DNA of 48,360 bases from Saccharofermentans sp. (GTDB taxonomy: Bacteria; Bacillota; Clostridia; Saccharofermentanales; Saccharofermentanaceae), in NCBI GenBank assembly GCA_024685385.1, contig JAIKVV010000048.1, positions 1 through 48,360 of the forward strand. Reading direction: 5' to 3'. The notes below the pieces were generated by a model that was not told the DNA's origin, ran no database searches, and saw only the letters and a list, made by a program, of their open reading frames with translations. Shown piece after piece: positions 18,238 through 26,163 of this stretch. The first letter of the stretch is position 1. Each line of letters begins with the position of its first letter. Position numbers and translations under genes: made by a program.

Positions 18238-18420
18238 CTATCTTGAAACAAATTTATTCAGGTCGGGATCATATTTCATCCCGATACCATTAAGCTTATC
18301 CATTATCTCATTTTCGTCAAGCCCCAGGCTCTTCGCAAGTTCACTAAGTGACGGATAATTGTCCCGAAGCTGGGTATTTATATAACTCATCAGCATTACC
18401 GGATCCTTGGGTATGTTCAT
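18238..18420 (-). CDS. DUF4250 family small protein
   Basis: A 60-residue DUF4250 protein of unknown function, common in clostridia. It begins MNIPKDPVMLMSYINTQLRD and contains a helix-turn-helix-like stretch (YPSLSELAKSLGLDENEIMDKL), so DNA binding is possible. The start at 18420 is set by an AGGAGAA site; an upstream in-frame extension to 18504 would run through the palindrome and is unlikely. It lies 33 bases before feoAB-1 and may be co-transcribed. Its position between a palindrome and an iron transporter makes a regulatory role worth testing, but that is inference. Confidence 0.8.
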   Translation of the reverse strand: MNIPKDPVMLMSYINTQLRDNYPSLSELAKSLGLDENEIMDKLNGIGMKYDPDLNKFVSR

Positions 18421-18432
18421 ATTTTCTCCTTT

Positions 18433-18463
18433 TGACACATTTGGTTCTGAACTAAATGTGTCA
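18433..18463. promoter_or_regulatory. 10-bp inverted repeat upstream of DUF4250-feoAB-1
   Basis: A perfect inverted repeat, TGACACATTT (18433-18442), 11 bases, AAATGTGTCA (18454-18463). Its near arm is 12 bases from the DUF4250 start. It could be an operator, or, as RNA, a leader hairpin that occludes the ribosome site. The spacer is itself partly palindromic (GTTC-TGAAC). Confidence 0.55.
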
Positions 18464-18527
18464 CTTTTACATAAAAGAGGAGGTGACCCTGCGATCACCC
18501 CCACATTTTGTTACCTTTATTTACACT

Positions 18528-19547
18528 TTAGAACTTGCCTGCCTTGGCAGCTTCTTCGATAGAAACGGCAACAGATACGGTCATGCCGACCATAGGATTG
18601 TTACCTGCTCCGATAAGTCCCATCATCTCAACATGAGCGGGAACCGATGAAGATCCTGCGAACTGGGCATCCGAATGCATACGTCCCATGGTATCTGTCA
18701 TACCGTAAGAAGCGGGACCTGCTGCCATGTTATCGGGATGAAGTGTACGTCCCGTACCACCGCCTGATGCAACCGAGAAGTACTTCTTGCCTGCATCGGT
18801 ACGCTCCTTCTTGTAGGTACCTGCAACGGGATGCTGGAACCTTGTGGGGTTGGTTGAGTTACCTGTGATGGAAACGTCAACGTTCTCCTTCCACATGATG
18901 GCAACGCCTTCCTGAACATCGTTAGCACCGTAGCAGTTAACCTTTGCACGGGGAGAATCAGGGTTCTTGGAGTAGCACTTGCGGAATACTTCCTTGAGCT
19001 CGCCTGTTGCGTAATCGTACTGTGTCTCAACATATGTGAAACCGTTGATACGGGAGATGATCTGTGCAGCGTCCTTGCCAAGACCGTTGAGGATAACTCT
19101 CAGGGGCTTCTGGCGGACCTTGTTAGCCTTGTCAGCGATACCGATAGCACCCTCAGCAGCTGCGAAAGACTCGTGACCTGCGAGGAATGCGAAGCACTCT
19201 GTGTCCTCTTCGAGGAGCATCTTGCCGAGGTTACCGTGGCCGAGACCAACCTTACGTCTGTCAGCAACAGAACCGGGGATGCAGAAAGCCTGAAGGCCGA
19301 TGCCGATTGCAGCAGCTGCCTCGGAGGCCTTGCGGCAGCCCTTCTTGATAGCAATAGCGGCACCTACTGTGTATGCCCACTTAGCGTTCTCGAAGCAGAT
19401 GGGCTGGATACCTTCGATCAGATGATAAACATCAAGACCTGCTGCTTCAGTGATTTCCTTACATTCTTCAATGGATGAGATTCCGTATTCCTTAAGACAA
19501 GCAAGGATCTGGGGTTCTCTTCTCTCATATGATTCAAATAATGCCAT
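18528..19547 (-). CDS. GGGtGRT family protein
   Basis: A 339-residue member of the family named after its GGGTGRT motif, here at residues 262-268 and followed by LHPDNMAAGPASYGMTDTMGRMH. No reaction is established for the family. The Gly-rich stretches (GLGHGNLGKM near 101-110, LIGAGNNPM near 311-319) and Cys residues C51, C71, C89, C118, C191 and C205 suggest ligand or cluster binding; this is inference. The start at 19547 (MALFESYERRE) is chosen for its GGAGGA site rather than an upstream ATG at 19592. It follows the Fe-S scaffold-like gene by 20 bases; the two are known neighbours in anaerobes. A weak GGTGA/TCACC hairpin follows the stop (18482-18499). Confidence 0.88.
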   Translation of the reverse strand: MALFESYERREPQILACLKEYGISSIEECKEITEAAGLDVYHLIEGIQPICFENAKWAYTVGAAIAIKKGCRKASEAAAAIGIGLQAFCIPGSVADRRKVGLGHGNLGKMLLEEDTECFAFLAGHESFAAAEGAIGIADKANKVRQKPLRVILNGLGKDAAQIISRINGFTYVETQYDYATGELKEVFRKCYSKNPDSPRAKVNCYGANDVQEGVAIMWKENVDVSITGNSTNPTRFQHPVAGTYKKERTDAGKKYFSVASGGGTGRTLHPDNMAAGPASYGMTDTMGRMHSDAQFAGSSSVPAHVEMMGLIGAGNNPMVGMTVSVAVSIEEAAKAGKF

Positions 19548-19567
19548 ATTAATTATCCTCCTTTTCC

Positions 19568-20260
19568 TTACTCTTTTCTCGGATCGATGCACTTAACTGC
19601 ATCGTCAACTCTTCCGTACTTACCACAAGCCTTCTCGAAAGCTGTCTTGTGATCGTCGCCGGCCTTCATGAAGTCCATCATCTTGCCGAAGTTAACATAC
19701 TTGTATCCGATGATCTCATCGTTCTCATCGAGAGCAACTTCTGTGATGTAGCCGTCAGTAAGTTCGAGGTAACGGGGACCCTTGTCGAGTGTACCGTATG
19801 TTGTACCTACCATGGAGCGGGCACCCTTGCCGAGGTCCTCAAGACCTGCGCCGATCTGGAGTCCGTCCTCAGAGAAAGCAGACTGTGTTCTTCCGTAAAC
19901 GATCTGGAGGAAGAGCTCTCTCATAGCGGTGTTGATAGCGTCACAAACGAGGTCTGTGTTAAGAGCTTCGAGAACAGTGAGACCGGGAAGGATCTCAGCT
20001 GCCATAGCAGCGGAGTGTGTCATACCGGAGCAGCCGATCGTCTCGACCAATGCTTCCTGAATAATGCCGTCCTTGACATTGAGGGAAAGCTTGCAGCCGC
20101 CCTGCTGAGGAGCACACCAGCCGATACCGTGGGTATAACCGGAGATATCCTTTACATCCTTAGCCTGTACCCACTTAGCCTCTTCGGGAATGGGAGCCGC
20201 ACCGTGGTGCACTCCCTGTGTTACAGGGCACATGTTCTTGACTTCTGTTGAGTAGATCAT
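19568..20260 (-). CDS. Iron-sulfur cluster assembly scaffold-like protein
   Basis: A 230-residue protein of the type annotated as iron-sulfur cluster assembly scaffold, distantly related to NifU/IscU. Candidate ligands are C49, C56 and C77 (in ETIGCSGMTHSAAMAAE, which resembles the scaffold GCG motif), C106, C212 and C224. It is longer than classic IscU (about 130 residues), with a C-terminal extension. It is paired with the GGGtGRT gene downstream and probably shares its transcript. AGGAGG precedes the ATG, and a 16-bp perfect palindrome lies 18 bases upstream of the start. No cysteine desulfurase is nearby, so a specialised rather than general Fe-S role is possible. Confidence 0.83.
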   Translation of the reverse strand: MIYSTEVKNMCPVTQGVHHGAAPIPEEAKWVQAKDVKDISGYTHGIGWCAPQQGGCKLSLNVKDGIIQEALVETIGCSGMTHSAAMAAEILPGLTVLEALNTDLVCDAINTAMRELFLQIVYGRTQSAFSEDGLQIGAGLEDLGKGARSMVGTTYGTLDKGPRYLELTDGYITEVALDENDEIIGYKYVNFGKMMDFMKAGDDHKTAFEKACGKYGRVDDAVKCIDPRKE

Positions 20261-20277
20261 ATAATGCCTCCTTTAAC

Positions 20278-20293
20278 AATAAAGTACTTTATT
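20278..20293. promoter_or_regulatory. Perfect 16-bp palindrome before the Fe-S scaffold gene
   Basis: AATAAAGTACTTTATT is its own reverse complement. It lies 18 bases upstream of the scaffold start and just before the ribosome site, where a dimeric repressor would block the promoter or transcript start. The regulator is unknown. Confidence 0.5.
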
Positions 20294-20409
20294 AGAAATC
20301 CACAACAAAACTACCATATCGGGCAGCATATATCAAGTAAACAGACTGTAACATAATGTACAAAATATGGTATCCTTGTTCTCGAAAACAAAGGCAAAGG
20401 CAAGAGTTA

Positions 20410-21063
20410 ATGGAAATATATATCGTAAGACACGGAACGACCTCCTGGAACAGGGAGCGGAGGATCCAGGGCAGGACCGACATCCCCCTGGATGAGACCG
20501 GGATGAATATGGCAAGACAGTCAGGTCTGGCCCTTAAAAACCTGGGGATCTCCTTCGATAAGGTCTTTTCGAGCCCGCTTATGAGGGCGTATGAGACCGC
20601 AAGACTCTTAAGCTCCGGATCTGACGTAAAAAAGGACGAAAGGCTCATAGAGCTTTATTTCGGCCAATATGAAGGTCAGGATGCAAGATCCCTGCCTTTC
20701 TTCGGAAAAGAACCTGCCGTCTATAACGAAAAAGCTTCATCCTACGGGGCAGAATCCCTTGATGAACTCCTTATCAGGACTTCATCTTTCCTGGAGGAAG
20801 AGATAGAACCCCTTGCCGGATCAGACCTCAAGGTCCTTATCTCCGGGCACGGTGCCATGAACAGGGGCCTTCTCATGCACATCCTGGGATCATCAGACTT
20901 CTCAAAGTTCTGGGGAGCAGGTCTTCAGGCAAACTGCGGGATAACAAAGGTCGTTCTCACCGGGTGTGATGACGGCAGCATCAGATATGAAAGACCCGGA
21001 GAGTGCCAAACGTTTTACGATGACAATCTCCGGATCGATCCTGAAGCGCTTCTGGATTCCTGA
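20410..21063 (+). CDS. Histidine phosphatase family protein
   Basis: A 217-residue protein of the phosphoglycerate mutase-like histidine phosphatase superfamily. The catalytic motif IVRHGTTSWN is at residues 4-13, a conserved Arg region (SSPLMRAYETA) follows, and the second His lies in ISGHGAMNRG. It probably removes phosphate from small metabolites; the substrate cannot be named. The start at 20410 places the RHG motif at the usual distance; the frame is open further upstream to 20356 but that part lacks family similarity. The ribosome site is weak (AAGAG). It converges with the nucleoside phosphorylase gene, 7 bases away. Confidence 0.85.
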   Translation: MEIYIVRHGTTSWNRERRIQGRTDIPLDETGMNMARQSGLALKNLGISFDKVFSSPLMRAYETARLLSSGSDVKKDERLIELYFGQYEGQDARSLPFFGKEPAVYNEKASSYGAESLDELLIRTSSFLEEEIEPLAGSDLKVLISGHGAMNRGLLMHILGSSDFSKFWGAGLQANCGITKVVLTGCDDGSIRYERPGECQTFYDDNLRIDPEALLDS

Positions 21064-21070
21064 TCTCATT

Positions 21071-21862
21071 TCAGCTCTTTGCGATCTTCATGATGAGATC
21101 GGGAATCGTATACCCCCTGGTGTGCTGATATAACTTCTTCTTTTCATCCGATCTTCCGAAAAGCGGATCTCCCGTCGCGGAATTGTCGGATACTGCAAGG
21201 AGCGCGATCGACGGGATCTCGTAGAGTTCTGCCATGGTATAAAAGGTGCCCGTCTCCATCTCGATCAGTTCCGCTCCCGTCGCCCTGATCTCATCCAGAT
21301 GGGAATATTCCATGGCAAAGGAGTCCGTACAGAATACCTTCCCCTTCTTAAGATCGTATCCGGAATCCTTTGCCAGGGCTATGATCTTCTCCGTATATTC
21401 AATATCAGGCTTAATGATGTCTAAAGGCTTATATTCCGGCAAGGTCTCATCGAGATAACGGTTGACATATACCGCCGAGATGCATTCTTCCGCTGTGCAA
21501 AGATCCCCGACCGCAAATCTTCCCGAAAGGCCTCCTACGGCTCCTGCAAAGATGCATTTCTTGAATCTCATCTCGGAACAGATGATCATGTAGTCAAGAA
21601 TATGAGTGGCTCCCGAAGAAGTAAGGATCCAGGCCATCCTGATGTCTTCCTTCTCGACAAGGTAACCTGCAGAATATGCATGCTGCGCAAGCAGCGTTAC
21701 CTTAAACGACGGATCCAATATGGTCTTGACGGGATTCCATCCCGGAGCTACTACCAGAACATCGTATTCGATGGCGGGATCAAAGCCGAATTCCTCAAAG
21801 AACATGGTGCCCCGGTTGTATTTTTTCATGTTGGCCAGAACATCTTTGATCTTATCCTTCAT
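21071..21862 (-). CDS. Nucleoside phosphorylase family protein
   Basis: A 263-residue member of the PNP/UDP phosphorylase superfamily. Supporting motifs are GAVGGLSGRFAVGDLC in the phosphate/nucleoside region, ELIEMETGTFYTMAEL (the conserved ribose-binding Met-Glu pair) and AVSDNSATGDPLFG. It likely cleaves a nucleoside with phosphate during salvage; substrate specificity is open. The start at 21862 has AGGAG seven bases upstream and lies inside the last codons of the XRE regulator gene (11-base overlap), which points to translational coupling. The regulator may control this gene. Confidence 0.85.
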   Translation of the reverse strand: MKDKIKDVLANMKKYNRGTMFFEEFGFDPAIEYDVLVVAPGWNPVKTILDPSFKVTLLAQHAYSAGYLVEKEDIRMAWILTSSGATHILDYMIICSEMRFKKCIFAGAVGGLSGRFAVGDLCTAEECISAVYVNRYLDETLPEYKPLDIIKPDIEYTEKIIALAKDSGYDLKKGKVFCTDSFAMEYSHLDEIRATGAELIEMETGTFYTMAELYEIPSIALLAVSDNSATGDPLFGRSDEKKKLYQHTRGYTIPDLIMKIAKS

Positions 21863-22940
21863 CCTTATTCTCCTGATCACCCGTATATCTCGAATAATAA
21901 GCGATATCGCTGTGGATCATATCCATTATCCTTGCCTTCTCCTCTTCTGTCAGGTCTTCTGCCTTGATCTCCTCAGCAAACTTCGTATAGAGCTTTTCGG
22001 CATATTCACCATCACCTGCCCTCTTGGCTGCGACCATCCTGAAGAAAGCAACGCTCCTTCTGACCCTCAAATATTTATTGATGTCTATGTATTCTTTCTT
22101 GGTCGCGTATGCTTTGATGATGCTCTCGCACCAGTCACAGGCTTCGTATGCTTCTTCCTTCTCACCGTACCATCCGAAATTTTGTGAGATGGTATTGAGC
22201 ATTGCAGCCGTCAACATAAAAAGAAGCCTGGAATTCTCTTCAATCTTACCTTTCATGTTGTCAAAGCCCTTGACCTTATCGAAGCCGGATTCAAAGAATA
22301 CACGCTCCATGTCTATGTTCTCCCTGATGCTGCCCGTGGAAAGGCTCGGAAGGACATTGATGTGATCCTTTGCCTTATCGAAGTCCTTAAGGTGGATATA
22401 GATCCAGGCCATCGCGTAGTGGGTCTTGTCGACCAGTTCCCTGTCGGAGCAGTGGCTTATGAGATAGGCTCCTTTCCTGATGCAGTCCTTATAGATCTTC
22501 TGAATGCGGTCAGGCTGATCCTGGAAATAGCCTTCCAATACGGGGTCTTCGTACATCGACAGGTTCGCCGTCTCCTGAACATAGTCCTTGATTATCTCGA
22601 AGTTGCCCGGATTGAGATTAGTCTCCGTTGAGAGGTATTCACAGATCTCCAAAGTCCTCTGGGCCCTCTCGCTGTTATGAGACATGCGCTCGACCGTGTC
22701 CTTGATCCTGGAGGTGATCTCTTCTGTCTCTGAGATACTGTCATATCCCAGGAGAGCATCTGTCGTAACACCCAGGACCTGAGCCAGCGGTATCAGCATG
22801 GAAACATCGGGAAGACTTGATTCGGATTCCCATTTGCTTACTGCCTGGGGCGTAATGTTGAGAAGGTCAGCAAGTTCTTCCTGCGTAAAACCCTTATTCT
22901 TGCGGAAAGCTTTTATATTCTTGCCTAATGTCGTACTCAT
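21852..22940 (-). CDS. XRE-family transcriptional regulator with long helical C-terminal domain
   Basis: A 362-residue regulator. Residues 1-65 form a Cro/CI-type helix-turn-helix (LADLLNITPQAVSKWESESSLPDVSML). The rest is a long, helix-rich, TPR-like region that may sense a ligand or peptide. The start at 22940 is chosen because AAGGAG is 8 bases away; an ATG at 22946 is too close. Its end overlaps the nucleoside phosphorylase gene. The 183-base gap upstream has hairpin-forming sequence (about 23060-23100) that may end the zinc-ribbon gene's transcript. No ligand can be proposed. Confidence 0.85.
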   Translation of the reverse strand: MSTTLGKNIKAFRKNKGFTQEELADLLNITPQAVSKWESESSLPDVSMLIPLAQVLGVTTDALLGYDSISETEEITSRIKDTVERMSHNSERAQRTLEICEYLSTETNLNPGNFEIIKDYVQETANLSMYEDPVLEGYFQDQPDRIQKIYKDCIRKGAYLISHCSDRELVDKTHYAMAWIYIHLKDFDKAKDHINVLPSLSTGSIRENIDMERVFFESGFDKVKGFDNMKGKIEENSRLLFMLTAAMLNTISQNFGWYGEKEEAYEACDWCESIIKAYATKKEYIDINKYLRVRRSVAFFRMVAAKRAGDGEYAEKLYTKFAEEIKAEDLTEEEKARIMDMIHSDIAYYSRYTGDQENKDEG

Positions 22941-23123
22941 GATCATTCTCCTTTATAAAATCCTTTGATCATCCCGAAAAACAACATGCATGCTTATCCT
23001 CTTTTCTGATGTCAACAACAGGATATCGCAAATGCATCATCTTCCGCAAACAACGGTCAGTTGAAAAAAAATCAACCGCATAAGATCAAAGGTCTTCTGA
23101 GGTCTTATCCAGAGCAGTTTCCT

Positions 23124-24647
23124 TTATGATCCCCCGGTTTTTGCTTTCTCCATTTCAATGATCTCTCTTCGGGTAAGATCCAGCCTCTCTTTGTAGGAAT
23201 CTCTTTTGCTCTTGGCATATTCAACATCAGCTTCCAATTTTTTTCTTGTATTATAGGGAACATTAGGAGCAGAGTCGTCTAATCCTACAAAAACACTTGA
23301 ACGGGGCAACACTTCATCATAAGATTTTTCGCGCTCCTTAAGGGTTACTTCCCTCTTACACACTTCTTCAAATGTATCGGTAAGACTCTCTATCTTCAGA
23401 AAGTATTCCTTATCCTGATCCCCACAATGCTCTATTGCATCCTTCAGACGTTCACGGATGATCTTAAGCCTGGCCTGTGAGAAATTATCCGAAGCTTCCA
23501 TCTCTTCAAAGTACTTCCATTTTCCCGCGCAGAGGATCCTGCCGCGGAGCGCATCACGATCTTTGGGATCTCTCATGAGTATGCATGTAAATCTCAGGTC
23601 GGCTTCGTTGAATTCACTCTCTTCCATTGACTTCCAAGCTTTATAAAGAGATTCCTCATCGAAAAGCACGGAGTACCCGTATGCAATGCCGCAATTCATG
23701 CATCTGTATATCTTCTTTCCCTCATCGGGGACCAATTCCATTTTGCATTTGCTGCAGAACAATCCATCCTGATCTTCCGTGTCATGCCTCTTTACGGTTT
23801 CCGTCACCGGCATGAATACCGGCAGAGAACTTTCCCCGGAAGCAGGTTCCATGGCAATGAGTTCCTCATAAAGGTTTTTATACTCTTCTTCGACCTTATT
23901 CTTTTGGGCGACTATGGCATCTTCCTTCATGTGAAATTCGGGCAAAACGGCATGTGTCTTACCTTCCGCAATGGGCTTAACAATTAATATATCGACAGGT
24001 TTCAAAAAAACAAGAGCGAGAAGAACAGCAGAGATACCGGCCAGAGGGAGAATCCGCCATTCTTTGACACTATTCCCGAAAAGGCATAAGAATACAGAAT
24101 ATCCTGCATAGAGTGATGTAACCAAAGCGAGACCTATGTATCCCACTTTCCGCTCATGAAGCAAAATCTCCTTTTGGGTTTTGCTGAATTCCGCTGAAAG
24201 ATCAAACTCCTCATTGCAAAGACCGTTATACTGTCCCGCAAGATCAGTTAAGCGTGAAAGCTTATCAAAATACGGAATGTCTTCCGCAATGGCCCTTGAC
24301 TTCACTTCCTCGCAGGATTTTTTCATTGCATCAAGATTGCAGTTTTGCATTCTTTCGATGCTCTTGACCGAATCAATGGACCTGAGGCCTGCGTCACAGA
24401 TAACGATGTCTCTTAAGGCCTCGTGGTCGGAAGGATCTGAAGACAAGACGGACTCCAATTTTACTTTGGCAGCCTCAAAGTCCATATTCATCATACAGGC
24501 TCTTGCATCATCAATAAGTTCTTTACGGTGCAAGTCAATAAGATCGAAAGCATTGCCGCAGAAAGGGCAAGATGACACTTCCTGATCTCTCTCAGCGATC
24601 AGGCTGCCGCCGCATTTTGTACAGGAATACTTGACCAGATCCCTCAT
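23124..24647 (-). CDS. Internally duplicated zinc-ribbon membrane protein
   Basis: A 507-residue protein of unknown function. An N-terminal zinc ribbon (CTKCGG...CPFCGN, residues 9-34) leads to a helical region, then two transmembrane helices (about 172-192 and 199-218). A second zinc ribbon follows (CSKCKM...CMNCGI, about 298-321), then a second helical region and a coiled coil. The two halves align: ribbon, FEAAKVKLESVLSSDPSDHEAL matches FNEADLRFTCILMRDPKDRDAL, and PYFDKLSRLTDL matches EYFLKIESLTDT. Only the first half has the membrane pair. TPR-like packing suggests protein binding. It is monocistronic and divergent from the MIF-like gene. Confidence 0.7.
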   Translation of the reverse strand: MRDLVKYSCTKCGGSLIAERDQEVSSCPFCGNAFDLIDLHRKELIDDARACMMNMDFEAAKVKLESVLSSDPSDHEALRDIVICDAGLRSIDSVKSIERMQNCNLDAMKKSCEEVKSRAIAEDIPYFDKLSRLTDLAGQYNGLCNEEFDLSAEFSKTQKEILLHERKVGYIGLALVTSLYAGYSVFLCLFGNSVKEWRILPLAGISAVLLALVFLKPVDILIVKPIAEGKTHAVLPEFHMKEDAIVAQKNKVEEEYKNLYEELIAMEPASGESSLPVFMPVTETVKRHDTEDQDGLFCSKCKMELVPDEGKKIYRCMNCGIAYGYSVLFDEESLYKAWKSMEESEFNEADLRFTCILMRDPKDRDALRGRILCAGKWKYFEEMEASDNFSQARLKIIRERLKDAIEHCGDQDKEYFLKIESLTDTFEEVCKREVTLKEREKSYDEVLPRSSVFVGLDDSAPNVPYNTRKKLEADVEYAKSKRDSYKERLDLTRREIIEMEKAKTGGS

Positions 24648-24784
24648 AACCCCGCCTCTCCGGAAGACACATGATCATCTGTCCCCCATTCGCTCTATTA
24701 TATCAGGAAACTACAGGCCGCGAAAAGTATTATAATGATCCTTAGGAACAGTTAATTATTTATGAAAGATCGGGAGGTAATCAT

Positions 24785-25129
24785 ATGCCCTTTATAGATT
24801 CAAAGATAAGCATAAAGATCAGTGAAGAACAGGAAAAAGAACTTAAATCAAGATTAGGCCAGGCAATCTCACTGATCCCGGGCAAGAGCGAGAACTGGCT
24901 CATGACGGGTTTTGAAGACGGCTATCACCTCTACTTCAGAGGCGACAACAGCGAGCCTGCCGCTTATATCGAAGTAAGGATATACGGCGGCCCCGACAGA
25001 GCTGCTTTCGAGAGGATGACCGAGGCGATAACGAAGATCTATAACGAGGTCCTGGGAATTGCTCCGGATCATATGTATATCAAGTATTCTGCTACTCCCG
25101 ACTGGGGCTGGAACGGCTCCAATTTCTGA
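24785..25129 (+). CDS. MIF-like tautomerase superfamily protein
   Basis: A 114-residue protein resembling macrophage migration inhibitory factor and phenylpyruvate/dopachrome tautomerases. It has the catalytic Pro2 (MPFIDSKISI), a central GDNSEPAAYIEVRIYGG strand-helix region and a C-terminal YIKYSATPDWGWNGSNF matching the MIF end. Members form trimers with Pro2 at the active site. The natural role in bacteria is uncertain. GGGAGG precedes the ATG, and a TATAAT box lies at 24731-24736. It overlaps the fructosamine kinase start by one base. Confidence 0.85.
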   Translation: MPFIDSKISIKISEEQEKELKSRLGQAISLIPGKSENWLMTGFEDGYHLYFRGDNSEPAAYIEVRIYGGPDRAAFERMTEAITKIYNEVLGIAPDHMYIKYSATPDWGWNGSNF

Positions 25130-26031
25130 TGCAGATCAGGTCATTCCGATCCCTTGAGGAAGCTTTGAATGAAACATTCGGCGGGGATGTAAATGTCCCT
25201 GCCGATCTTGCTTTTGCCGATTCACGCTTTAATTCCACAAGAGTCCTCTTTTCGGGAGACGGAAAGAAGATATTCCTTAAACTCAGCGCTGCTTATAACA
25301 GTTCTGTTTTCGATGCGGAAGAAGAAGGGATCAATGCCATTTCGGATACGAAGACCATCGCCGTGCCCAAGCTTTACTGCAAAGGCACAGATGAAAACAA
25401 AGGCATATCCTTTCTGATGATGGAACTGATAGAACAAGGTCCTGAGACTGAAGACAGCCTCCGTCAGATGGGCATTGAATTTGCAAATATGCATCTGGCC
25501 GATGCCAAAAGCTTTGTTGCAGGCGGAAGATACGGCTTTACCGGCGACAATTTCATAGGCGCATCAAAGCAGATAAATACTCCGGCTGATTCATGGATCG
25601 ATTTTTACAGGGACTGCCGGCTCATGCCCCAGATAAGGATGGCCGAAAAGTCTTTGGGGCCGGATAACATGAGATCAGCAATGAAGTTGCTCGAAAAGCT
25701 GGACCTTTATCTTCCGGAACCCAAATCCCCTTCCCTTATCCACGGAGACATGTGGGGCGGAAATTACATCATAGACAAAAGGGGAAGAGCATTCCTGATC
25801 GACCCTGCAGCTTATGTCGGAAATGCCGAAGCCGATATCGCCATGACCTATATGTTCAGCCCCATGCCCGGGGCCTTTTACGAAGGCTACCGTGAAATGA
25901 TCCCCGAAGAAGAAGGATTCCGCGACAGGGTTGATCTTTATAATCTCTACCATATCCTGAATCACCACAATCTCTTCGGCGGCTACTATCTTAATGCCGC
26001 AATAAAGATCATCCGTCACTACGCGGGCTGA
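25129..26031 (+). CDS. Fructosamine kinase family protein
   Basis: A 300-residue small-molecule kinase of the fructosamine-3-kinase/ketosamine-kinase family, which phosphorylates sugar adducts on proteins or amines so that they fall off. Visible features are LFSGDGKKIFLKLSA for the ATP lobe, SLIHGDMWGGNYIID (catalytic loop with Asp) and FLIDPAAYVGNAEADIAM (metal-binding DPA). The length is typical. It is coupled to the MIF-like gene by a TGATG overlap. The first TTAG-N6-CTAA dyad begins one base after its stop codon. Confidence 0.88.
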   Translation: MQIRSFRSLEEALNETFGGDVNVPADLAFADSRFNSTRVLFSGDGKKIFLKLSAAYNSSVFDAEEEGINAISDTKTIAVPKLYCKGTDENKGISFLMMELIEQGPETEDSLRQMGIEFANMHLADAKSFVAGGRYGFTGDNFIGASKQINTPADSWIDFYRDCRLMPQIRMAEKSLGPDNMRSAMKLLEKLDLYLPEPKSPSLIHGDMWGGNYIIDKRGRAFLIDPAAYVGNAEADIAMTYMFSPMPGAFYEGYREMIPEEEGFRDRVDLYNLYHILNHHNLFGGYYLNAAIKIIRHYAG

Positions 26032-26032
26032 T

Positions 26033-26130
26033 AAGTTAGGTTGTGCTAACTTACCAAACAAAAACACGGAATCCGCAAAGTTAGTTTATGCTAACTGTCA
26101 ATACACTTCCGTCCCGCATATGTATATAAT
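26033..26130 (+). promoter_or_regulatory. feoAB-2 control region: two tandem dyads and -10 box
   Basis: Dyad 1 is AAGTTAG (26033-26039), six bases, CTAACTT (26046-26052). Dyad 2 is GTTAG (26080-26084), six bases, CTAAC (26091-26095). The centres are 45 bases apart. A TATAAT box lies at 26125-26130, 33 bases before the start codon. The shape TTAG-N6-CTAA fits DtxR/MntR-type metalloregulator sites, and the ferredoxin promoter has the same element. Confidence 0.6.
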
Positions 26131-26163
26131 TATGCTGAAATAATAAAAGGACCGGAAGCTTAG

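Noticed and set aside
23060..23100. Hairpin and T-rich stretch after the zinc-ribbon gene as a terminator
   Set aside because: The stem is short and the T run lies within the loop of a second stem, so it is not a clean intrinsic terminator; left uncalled.
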